From positions 1 to 62,786 of the forward strand of contig CAMBZJ010000019.1 in NCBI GenBank assembly GCA_945872365.1: a DNA stretch of 62,786 bases. Direction: 5' to 3'. Shown piece by piece: positions 56,624-62,786 of this stretch (positions are counted from its first letter, which is position 1; each line of letters opens with the position of its first letter). This DNA comes from Klebsiella pneumoniae (GTDB taxonomy: Bacteria > Desulfobacterota > Binatia > UBA12015). The notes under the pieces were generated by a model that was not told the DNA's origin, searched no databases, and saw nothing but the letters and a program-made list of their open reading frames with translations. The position numbers and the translations under genes are program-made.

Positions 56624-56962
56624 ATGGAATTTCACGGTGTCGACATTCCCAAGCAGTTCAAGCGCATGCGCGAACTGGCGCCGGAGACCTACCGGGCCTT
56701 TCTCGAGTTCGACGGAAAGGCGTTTGCGGCGGGTGCCGTCCCGGTGAAGACGAAGGAACTCGTCGCGGTCGGCATCGCACACCTGACGCAGTGTCCCTGG
56801 TGCATCGACGCGCACACCGCGCGTGCCATGAAGGCGGGCGCGACCGAGGTCGAACTCGCCGAGGTGGTCTTCGTCGCCATGGCGATGGCGGCGGGAGCCG
56901 CATGGAGTCACGGAGGGCTCACCCTGCAGGCGCATGAGGCTCACGCGGCGAAGGCCGGGTGA
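56624..56962 (+). CDS. AhpD-like carboxymuconolactone decarboxylase family protein
   Basis: 112 residues. TQCPWCIDAHTARAMKAGAT has the CxxC (Cys57 and Cys60) plus His of the AhpD/CMD family. The fold is a helical bundle; members reduce peroxide enzymes or, without the Cys pair, decarboxylate. The Cys pair suggests the peroxidase-linked type. ATG 56624 lies 33 bases after pyrE; the next GTG overlaps its stop (GTGA). Confidence 0.9.
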   Translation: MEFHGVDIPKQFKRMRELAPETYRAFLEFDGKAFAAGAVPVKTKELVAVGIAHLTQCPWCIDAHTARAMKAGATEVELAEVVFVAMAMAAGAAWSHGGLTLQAHEAHAAKAG

Positions 56963-57735
56963 GAGTCGTCCGGGTGCGCCGGGCGGCGGCGCTCCTCGTT
57001 CTCGCGGCACTCCTGCCGCTCGCCTCCTGTCGCCGGCCCGTCTCCGAAGAGAAGCGCCTTTCGCGCGAACTCGCCTCGGACGACGATGCCTCCGCGACGG
57101 CCGCGCTCGCCGAGTATGCGCGGCTCGATCCGCCACGGCGTCTCGAAGTCGTGCGGCTGCTCGCCTCGGAGACCACGAAATACCCGTTCGGACTCGCCAA
57201 TGCGCCGACGGCGCTGCGTCGGCTCCTCCCCGGGGTGGTGCCGATGCTGGTCGAATTGCGCGGGGCCCCCGCGATGACTTCGTCGGCCGACATGGCTCTC
57301 GAGCTGCTCGGCCCCGATGCCGTGGGGGCGGTGCCGTCGATCGAACGCAGCATCGCGGGAGACGACCCGAAACTGCGCGCGCGCGCGGCGGCGGCACTCG
57401 CCACGATCGCGCCGGAGCGCATCGCGGCGGTCATCGCCGCGCACGCCGAGGCGGATCCGCAGGTCGCGATCGCGGCCGGCCTGCAGTTGCGCTACGTCGC
57501 GCGCGCATCGCTCGCCGTGCCGTCGATCGCGGCGCTGCTCGCGTCCGACCGACCGCGGGTGCGGGAATTCGCCGCGGGTGCACTCGCCGAAATCGGCCCG
57601 CGCGGCACCGGGGAAACGGTGGCAACGCTCGAGACGCTTGCGCGCGATGACGTCGATCCGCGGGTGCGCCGCGCGGCGTCGCGCGCGCTCAGGGCGATCG
57701 CGCCGGGTTCGCCCGGGGCGCGGGAGGCGGGCTGA
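56959..57735 (+). CDS. HEAT-repeat lipoprotein
   Basis: 258 residues from GTG 56959, which overlaps the upstream stop. The lipobox PLASC follows a hydrophobic segment. HEAT-like repeats run from about residue 100: DAVGAVPSIERSIAGDDPKLRARAAAALATIAPERI and further V-x-x-A-A/L-D-x-x-P-x-V-R-x-x-A-A units. It resembles the lipoprotein at 49922 in plan. Its 3' end overlaps the convergent M6-like gene by 47 bases. Function unknown; repeats suggest protein binding. Confidence 0.8.
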   Translation: MRVVRVRRAAALLVLAALLPLASCRRPVSEEKRLSRELASDDDASATAALAEYARLDPPRRLEVVRLLASETTKYPFGLANAPTALRRLLPGVVPMLVELRGAPAMTSSADMALELLGPDAVGAVPSIERSIAGDDPKLRARAAAALATIAPERIAAVIAAHAEADPQVAIAAGLQLRYVARASLAVPSIAALLASDRPRVREFAAGALAEIGPRGTGETVATLETLARDDVDPRVRRAASRALRAIAPGSPGAREAG

Positions 57736-58966
57736 GCGTAACCGACCCCGGGTCGCCCTCCGCGCCGCCGAAGACGACGTCGAAGGTCATCGTCTCGCCT
57801 GCGCGGGAGATGTTGCGCAACGCGAAGCGGCCGGGGGTGCCGGCGTAGCTCGCGGTCGACGGGCGCGTCGCCGGCCCGGGCCCGGTCAGGCGGTCCGACC
57901 ATGGGTCCCCGGCGTCGCCGCGGTTGCCGCCCCGCGTGACGCCCATGTCGAGGTGCGAGGGCCAGGAATCGGCGGTGAGCAGGTCGACGCGCTTGTGTGC
58001 GGCGTCGTCCTGCGAGCGTCGGAAGCTGTCGAGCGAGTCGTCGACGTGCCAGACGAGCAGGCCGTCGCCGGGGAGGCGCCGGTCGGAGCCGATCCGCCCG
58101 CGGTTCTCGACCAGGAAATACTCGTCGGGATGCGCCGGGCCGCGCGCGAGGATCTTCGCGACGACCGGCCGGCGCTCGACCTGCGGCAGCGTCACCGTCG
58201 CGTCACGGTCGACCTCGATCGGATCGACCCAGCCCAGGCGGAGCTTGGACCAGGCACAGGGCTGCGGCGGGGCGTCGCCGCGCCCGACCCAGGTGCCCTG
58301 GCCCATGACTCCCCAGATACCGATGCCCTCGTGCGCGCGCCCCGGGGCGTAGAGTTCGGGCAGCCCGAGCAGGTGGCCGAACTCATGGGCGAGTACGCCG
58401 AAGGGCGAGAGGTCGTTCAGCGGATCCTCACCGACGACCATCACCCGGTCGAGCTTCGTACCGGCGGCGTCGAAGGGCACTCCTCCGGTGATCGCCTCGG
58501 ACCAGGGCATGGCCCGGGCATTCGCGTGCAGGTCGGACTCGGCCCCCGGCCCGGCGAAGAACACCACCACGGCCTGGGGGCGGAAATCGACGATCGCCGG
58601 CCGTCCGGGGGCGGTCGTCGCGGTTGCGGCGGCGAGTGCGTCGCCGACCAGGCGGCGCGTGCCGCCGGCGTAATCGGCACGCGGACGGGGCAGGGTGACG
58701 ACCCCTCTGGCAAGCAACGGCTCGATGTGGAAACGTCCCGACGATACCTCGGCGTAGTAGGCGGTGAGCCGGTCGACGAGGCCGGTCCCGGAAGGGTTCC
58801 GCAGGGACTCGACCGGGCGGGTCGAGGCGCGATCGGGGAAGTCGACGCGCAGGAAGAGGACCCGAAGCGAGGGGGGAGCCGGTGGCGTTTCGGCGAGAGC
58901 CGCCGGCGGGGCAACGACGCCGGGGCCGAGCACGAGCCCGAGAAGGAACCGGATGCCCAAGCTCAT
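57689..58966 (-). CDS. M6-like secreted metalloprotease
   Basis: About 425 residues. MSLGIRFLLGLVLGPGVVAPPAALA is a signal peptide. The mature enzyme has VLAHEFGHLLGLPELY with the zinc HExxH (His194, Glu195, His198) and a G-L-P-E-L-Y in place of the usual G-x-P-D-x-Y of immune inhibitor A-type M6 enzymes. IGIWGVMGQGTW and DGLLVWHVDDS are the following family blocks. It probably degrades protein outside the cell. ATG 58966 overlaps the divergent GT2 start by 14 bases; TTG 58960 and ATG 58969 are alternatives. The end overlaps the HEAT gene by 47 bases. Confidence 0.8.
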   Translation of the reverse strand: MSLGIRFLLGLVLGPGVVAPPAALAETPPAPPSLRVLFLRVDFPDRASTRPVESLRNPSGTGLVDRLTAYYAEVSSGRFHIEPLLARGVVTLPRPRADYAGGTRRLVGDALAAATATTAPGRPAIVDFRPQAVVVFFAGPGAESDLHANARAMPWSEAITGGVPFDAAGTKLDRVMVVGEDPLNDLSPFGVLAHEFGHLLGLPELYAPGRAHEGIGIWGVMGQGTWVGRGDAPPQPCAWSKLRLGWVDPIEVDRDATVTLPQVERRPVVAKILARGPAHPDEYFLVENRGRIGSDRRLPGDGLLVWHVDDSLDSFRRSQDDAAHKRVDLLTADSWPSHLDMGVTRGGNRGDAGDPWSDRLTGPGPATRPSTASYAGTPGRFALRNISRAGETMTFDVVFGGAEGDPGSVTLSPPPAPRANPARSP

Positions 58967-59984
58967 CATCCAGATCCCCAGCCTGAACGAGGCGGAGTTC
59001 CTGCCGCAGACGATTGCAGCCCTGCCCCGGCGGATCGAGGGCATCGACACGATCGAGATCCTTGTCATCGACGACGGTTCGAGCGACGGCACGGCGGAGG
59101 TCGCACGCCGGGCGGGCGCGCACCATGTGCTCCGGTTCCCCCACAACCAGGGGCTCGCGCAGGCGTTCTCGGCAGGCATCGACGCTGCACTCAAGCTCGG
59201 CGCGGATGTCATCGTCAACACCGATGCCGACAACCAGTACGACGCCCGCGATCTGCCGGCTCTCGTCGCCCCGATCCTCGAGGGCCGGGCCGACATGGTC
59301 GTCGGAGACCGGGGACCGTCCGAACTGGCGCATTTTTCCCCCCTCAAGCGGCTCCTCCAGTCCTACGGCAGTTGGGTGGTGCGCGGCCTGTCGGGCACCG
59401 ACGTCCCCGACGCGGCGAGCGGGTTCCGGGCGTTCTCGCGGCGCGCCGCGCTGCGTCTGAACGTGATCTCCGACTTCACGTACACGCTCGAGACTCTGGT
59501 GCAGGCGGGCAAGAAGCAACTCGCCGTGAGCCACGTCCCGGTGCGCAGTCGCGAAACCCGCCCCTCGCGCCTGTTCCGCAGCATCCCCTCGTACCTCTAT
59601 CGCTCGTTCCTGACGCTGGTTCGGATCTACTCGCTCTACTCGCCGATCCGGCTCTTCTGGGCGGTCGGCTCGATGATGCTGCTCGGCGGTGTCGCGATCG
59701 GCCTGCGGTTTCTCGTCTACTGGTTCACGACCGGCGGTGCCGGGATGGTTCAGTCGCTCATCCTCGCCGCGGCGCTCGGCATCATCGGCGTCCAGACCAT
59801 CCTGATGGGCCTCATCGCCGACCTGATCGGCGCCAGCCGTTCGCTCATCGAGGACACCCTGTTGCGGGTGCGCAAGATCGAGCTCGAACTCGACATGGCC
59901 GCCGATCTCGAACCCGGCTTCCATGAGGAGCCGTCGCACGAGGGACGCCCGCTCGAGCGACCGGGCGCGTCGGAAGCCCGGTGA
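58953..59984 (+). CDS. Membrane-anchored GT2 glycosyltransferase (DPM1/GtrB-like)
   Basis: 343 residues. IQIPSLNEAEFLPQTI opens the fold, with DDGSSDG near 40-46 and NTDADNQYD as the metal motif. Two C-terminal membrane helices (about 230-253 and 267-290) are typical of the GtrB/DPM1 bactoprenol glycosyltransferase group, which makes polyprenyl-phosphate sugars. The ATG has AAGGAA upstream. Its start overlaps the divergent M6-like gene by 14 bases. The downstream GT4 gene overlaps by four bases. Confidence 0.88.
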   Translation: MPKLIIQIPSLNEAEFLPQTIAALPRRIEGIDTIEILVIDDGSSDGTAEVARRAGAHHVLRFPHNQGLAQAFSAGIDAALKLGADVIVNTDADNQYDARDLPALVAPILEGRADMVVGDRGPSELAHFSPLKRLLQSYGSWVVRGLSGTDVPDAASGFRAFSRRAALRLNVISDFTYTLETLVQAGKKQLAVSHVPVRSRETRPSRLFRSIPSYLYRSFLTLVRIYSLYSPIRLFWAVGSMMLLGGVAIGLRFLVYWFTTGGAGMVQSLILAAALGIIGVQTILMGLIADLIGASRSLIEDTLLRVRKIELELDMAADLEPGFHEEPSHEGRPLERPGASEAR

Positions 59985-61210
59985 CCGCGCTCCTCTTCGG
60001 CACCTACAACGCCCGGCACGCCGCCAATGCGCTGCTCGCCGCCGACCTGCGCGCGGCCGGTTGCCGGCTCGCCTCCTGCCACGAGCCGCTTTGGGAGCGG
60101 ACCCGCGACAAGGGTGCCGGGTACTTCGCCCCGGCGGGACTGCTGCGCCTGGCGGGCGCCTACGCCGCCGCCGCGGCCCGCCTCGCGCGGCGCTTCGCCG
60201 CGGCATCGCAGGACGCGGACGTGCTCGTCGCCGGTTTCAACGGGCAACTCGACGTGCTGCTCCTGCGCCTTCTCGCCGGCCGTCGCCCGATTCTCTTCGC
60301 CCCGCTGGTCACCGTGACCGAGACCCTGGTGGACGACCGGCGCTCCTATGCGGCGGGTTCGCCCGCGGCGCGACTGCTGCGCGGGCTCGACCGGGCGAGT
60401 CTCGCCGCGGCGGATCTGCTGCTGCTCGACACCGCGGCGCATCGCGATTGGGCGGTGCGCGAGTTCGGGCTCGATCCCGGGCGCGTCCTGGTCCAGTACC
60501 TCGGAGCCGAAGAGCCCTTCGCGGAACCGGAGTCCGCAGCTACGGAGCCCGCGGCCGCGCCGCCCGGACGCACCCGCGTCCTCTTCTACGGCCAGTACTT
60601 GGCGTTGCACGGGACCGACCTGATCGCCCGCGCCGTCGCCTCGATCGAGCCTTCGAGCGGGATCGAATTCGACCTTGTCGGGACCGGCACCGAGCGAGCC
60701 GCCTGCGAGGCGGTCCTGCGCGCCGCCCCGCACGTGCGCTTCGTCGACTGGGTGCCCTACGCGGACCTGCCGGCGCGGGTTCGAGCCGCGGACATCGTGC
60801 TCGGCATCTTCGGCGACTCCCGCAAGGCCCGCATGGTGGTGCCGAATAAGGTCTACCAGGCCGCATCGGCCGGTCGCGCGATCGTCACCGCCGACACGCC
60901 CGCGATCCGCGAGGTGTTCGAACCCGGCGTCTCGATCCGGCTCGTCGAGCGCGATCCGGCGGCGCTCGCGGCGGCGATCCGCGGCCTCGCCGCCGATCCG
61001 CAGGAGCGCGCGCGTCTCGGGGCCGCCGCGCGTCTCGCCGTGGCATGCGCGGCGGGACCAGGCGTGCGCGCGGAGCGTTTACGCGCTGCGCTCGATCGCC
61101 TGCTCGGCGGCGATCCGCGGCCGGGCTGCACCGCGTCCCCGTCCGCGACCGGTCGGAGCGCCGCGGTGCGAGCGGGCGTCGCTCCGGCGCTCGCGCCGGG
61201 GGAGGCGTGA
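59981..61210 (+). CDS. Family 4 glycosyltransferase
   Basis: 409 residues, GTG start in a GTGA overlap. The GT-B fold is shown by the N-terminal Rossmann half (LLFGTYNARHAANALL) and the C-terminal half with VLFYGQYLALHGTDLI, FVDWVPYADLPARVRAADIVLGIF and VVPNKVYQAASAGRAIVTAD. The E-x7-E motif of many GT4 enzymes appears only loosely. It probably elongates the glycan started by the upstream GT2. The C-terminal 40 residues are low complexity. Confidence 0.85.
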   Translation: MTALLFGTYNARHAANALLAADLRAAGCRLASCHEPLWERTRDKGAGYFAPAGLLRLAGAYAAAAARLARRFAAASQDADVLVAGFNGQLDVLLLRLLAGRRPILFAPLVTVTETLVDDRRSYAAGSPAARLLRGLDRASLAAADLLLLDTAAHRDWAVREFGLDPGRVLVQYLGAEEPFAEPESAATEPAAAPPGRTRVLFYGQYLALHGTDLIARAVASIEPSSGIEFDLVGTGTERAACEAVLRAAPHVRFVDWVPYADLPARVRAADIVLGIFGDSRKARMVVPNKVYQAASAGRAIVTADTPAIREVFEPGVSIRLVERDPAALAAAIRGLAADPQERARLGAAARLAVACAAGPGVRAERLRAALDRLLGGDPRPGCTASPSATGRSAAVRAGVAPALAPGEA

Positions 61211-62214
61211 TGGCCGACGACGCTCGCCTCGCGGCGCGGGGAGAAGCGGCCTTCGGTGCCCCGCTCGTCGACCCGACCGGATCCCCGGGGCCGGTCGCGG
61301 CCGTCGTCGTCACCCACGACGGGGTCGAGGCGGTGCGCGCCTGTGTCGCTTCGCTGCGCGCGAGCCGCGGCGCGGATCTCCTTACGATCGTCGTCGACAA
61401 CGCCTCGCGCCCGGAGAGCCGCGCGGTGCTCGAGCGCGAATTCGCGGCGCTTCCCGACGTGGAACTCGTCCTCCTGCCTGAGAACCGGCACTTCGCCGGC
61501 GGTGTGAACGCCGGGGTGGAGCGCGCTCTCGCCGCCGGCGCGGGTTTCCTCTTCGTGCTGAACGACGACACCGAGATCGCACCCGACTGCGTCGCGCAGC
61601 TTGTCGCGGCGGCTGTCGCCCATCCCGATGCGGGCGTCGTCGGGCCGGCCCTCCTCGACACCCGCGACCGCGACCGGGCGCTCTCGCTCGGGGAGCACTA
61701 CTCGGCATGGTCGCTCGCCGTGCCGCGCAGCCTGCTCCGGGTGCGTGACCCGGGCGACGGGACGCCCTATCGCGTCGGCGGGGTCATGGGCTCCGCGGTG
61801 CTGATCACGCGCGAGTGCTTCCTGCGCACCGGTCCGTACCGCGAGGACCTGCTGGTCTACTACGAGGAGGTCGACTTCTGCCTCCGGGCGCGTCGGCTCG
61901 GATTCCGCCCGCTGCTCGTACCGCGAGCCGTCGTGCGACACGACGGCATGCGGGGCTTCGCGAGCGGGCTCACGCCCTACGCGGCCCGTCTCAAGACCCG
62001 CAACCAGCTGATCCTGATCCGCGACCACGGCGGCCTCGCGGCCCGACTCGCGTTCGCGCCGGTGTTCCTCGGCCTCGTCGGCGCGAGTTCGGCGCTCTAT
62101 GCGCTGCGCGGACAGGGGCCGGTGGTCTCGGCGATGTGGGCCGGAGTCGGCGACGGCCTGCGTTCCCTCCTGCGCCCCGGTGCGGCGCTGCCGGCCCCGG
62201 AGGCCCGCCGATGA
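61210..62214 (+). CDS. Family 2 glycosyltransferase, rhamnosyltransferase-like
   Basis: 334 residues. VVVTHDGVEAVRACVASL, DNAS, LNDDTEIAPDC (metal motif) and YYEEVDFCLRARRLGFRPL are the GT2 order of rhamnosyl- and related transferases. ATG 61210 overlaps the previous stop, and the next ATG overlaps its stop, so all four glycosyltransferase genes form one unit. A hydrophobic stretch near the end (PVFLGLVGASSALYAL) may associate with the membrane. Confidence 0.88.
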   Translation: MADDARLAARGEAAFGAPLVDPTGSPGPVAAVVVTHDGVEAVRACVASLRASRGADLLTIVVDNASRPESRAVLEREFAALPDVELVLLPENRHFAGGVNAGVERALAAGAGFLFVLNDDTEIAPDCVAQLVAAAVAHPDAGVVGPALLDTRDRDRALSLGEHYSAWSLAVPRSLLRVRDPGDGTPYRVGGVMGSAVLITRECFLRTGPYREDLLVYYEEVDFCLRARRLGFRPLLVPRAVVRHDGMRGFASGLTPYAARLKTRNQLILIRDHGGLAARLAFAPVFLGLVGASSALYALRGQGPVVSAMWAGVGDGLRSLLRPGAALPAPEARR

Positions 62215-62786
62215 CCCGGTTGCGCGTCGCGATCGGCGTGGTCGGCGGAGTGACCGGGGGGCCCGCCCGCTACGGCATCGAGTTGGTGCGCGCGCTCTCG
62301 CGTCGGATCGAACGTGGACAGCCGCCGGACTTCGAGGTGTGGGCGCTCACCGACCGCCCCGAGTTGTTCGAGGGGCTCGCCGGCGTGCGCGCGGTGCGGC
62401 TCGCCTTGCCGTCGAGTTGGGCGCAGCCGTGGTGGGACAATGTCGCGGTGCCGCGCGCGCTGCGCCGACTGCGCCCGGACGTCTACCACGGCACCAAGCA
62501 TGCACTGCCGCTCGTCGGGACGCCGCGCGGGACGGCGACCGTCGCCTCGATCCACGACCTCGCGGTATTCGCCGAGCCGGAGACCTTCGGTGCGGCGCAG
62601 CGTGCGCAACTGCTGGTGCACCTGCGCCACGCCGCGCGCTCGGCTACGCGCATCCTCTGCGGGTCGCACCACGCGGCCGGCGACGTCGTCGAGCGACTCG
62701 GTGTCGACCCCGAGCGCGTGTCGGTCGTGCTCTACGGCGTCGGCGGCGAGTTCGTGCCTCTGGCGGACGAGTCGGCGCGCAGCGCT
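62211..62786 (+). CDS. GT4-type glycosyltransferase, N-terminal part, cut by window edge
   Basis: The frame opens at ATG 62211 (ATGA overlap) and is still open at the end of the window. About 192 codons are seen. VVGGVTGGPARYGIELVRAL, HGTKHALPLVGTP, ASIHDLAVFAEPETF and ARSATRILCGSHHAAGDVVERLGV are the N-terminal features of GT4 enzymes, with the start of the second domain (VVLYGVGGEFVP) just in view. Catalytic parts lie beyond the edge. Confidence 0.83.
   Translation, partial: MTRLRVAIGVVGGVTGGPARYGIELVRALSRRIERGQPPDFEVWALTDRPELFEGLAGVRAVRLALPSSWAQPWWDNVAVPRALRRLRPDVYHGTKHALPLVGTPRGTATVASIHDLAVFAEPETFGAAQRAQLLVHLRHAARSATRILCGSHHAAGDVVERLGVDPERVSVVLYGVGGEFVPLADESARSA

Overview
The window is very GC-rich, densely coding bacterial DNA. 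Genes are packed with ATGA, GTGA or TTGA stop/start overlaps, GTG and TTG starts are common, and there are many lipoproteins and Tat-type signal peptides. The mix of DUF1329, a Ycf48-like propeller with an RND exporter, a DUF1592/DUF1552 pair, a GH57/DUF3536 protein, acyl-CoA dehydrogenase, an EttA-type ABC-F protein and Gld-type ABC genes suggests a Gram-negative bacterium of deltaproteobacterial type (Myxococcota, Desulfobacterota or Binatota). The exact phylum is inference. There are no rRNA genes or CRISPR arrays; one tRNA gene, tRNA-Arg(TCG), is present. Layout, left to right. Bases 1-463 hold the 3' end of fabH. Bases 457-10877 are one plus-strand surface-glycan operon: a YfhO-like polytopic protein, a double methyltransferase, three GT2 glycosyltransferases (one with two GT2 modules), an unrecognised Tat-exported protein and, last, a family 5 uracil-DNA glycosylase. 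Bases 10902-22541 are an envelope and transport block. It holds a peptidoglycan-binding lipoprotein, an FAD oxidoreductase, a small lipoprotein, a seven-bladed Ycf48-like lipoprotein, an RND exporter with an embedded PDZ-like segment, a Gld-type ABC ATPase, a GldF-GldG fusion, a DUF4340-like protein and a DUF1329 protein. Bases 22563-31541 are metabolic: acyl-CoA dehydrogenase, GH57, acetyl-CoA synthetase, cysteinyl-tRNA synthetase and two SDRs. Bases 31726-35204 pair an LdtD-type L,D-transpeptidase with a MepK/YcbK-type peptidase, plus a small unknown gene. Bases 35265-36992 are the accessory spot: tRNA-Arg followed by integrase and IS3-family remnants, a 59-aa membrane protein and a chloramphenicol-phosphotransferase-like kinase. 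Bases 37173-41903 are a minus-strand operon of DUF1552, DUF1592, a lipoprotein and a fatty-acid-hydroxylase-like protein, followed by a separate GT39-like gene. Bases 43559-49142 form a second glycan operon: SDR, PIG-V-like mannosyltransferase, epimerase homologue, DegT aminotransferase, DPM1-like GT2 and methyltransferase. Bases 49152-57735 are housekeeping genes: methyltransferase, HEAT lipoproteins, ligA, an Hsp20 fragment, a thioredoxin-like protein, EttA, pyrE and an AhpD-like protein. Bases 57689-62786 hold an M6-like protease and a third glycosyltransferase run that leaves the window. How the genes fit together: most of the window serves the cell envelope. Three glycan clusters supply glycosyltransferases, sugar-modifying enzymes and lipid-linked sugar donors. 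The block from the small lipoprotein (13081) to DUF1329 (22541) looks like one transport machine joining the inner membrane (RND and ABC), the periplasm (PDZ, GldG-like and DUF4340 parts) and lipoproteins or outer-membrane-associated proteins. It is the best candidate here for an under-described system.
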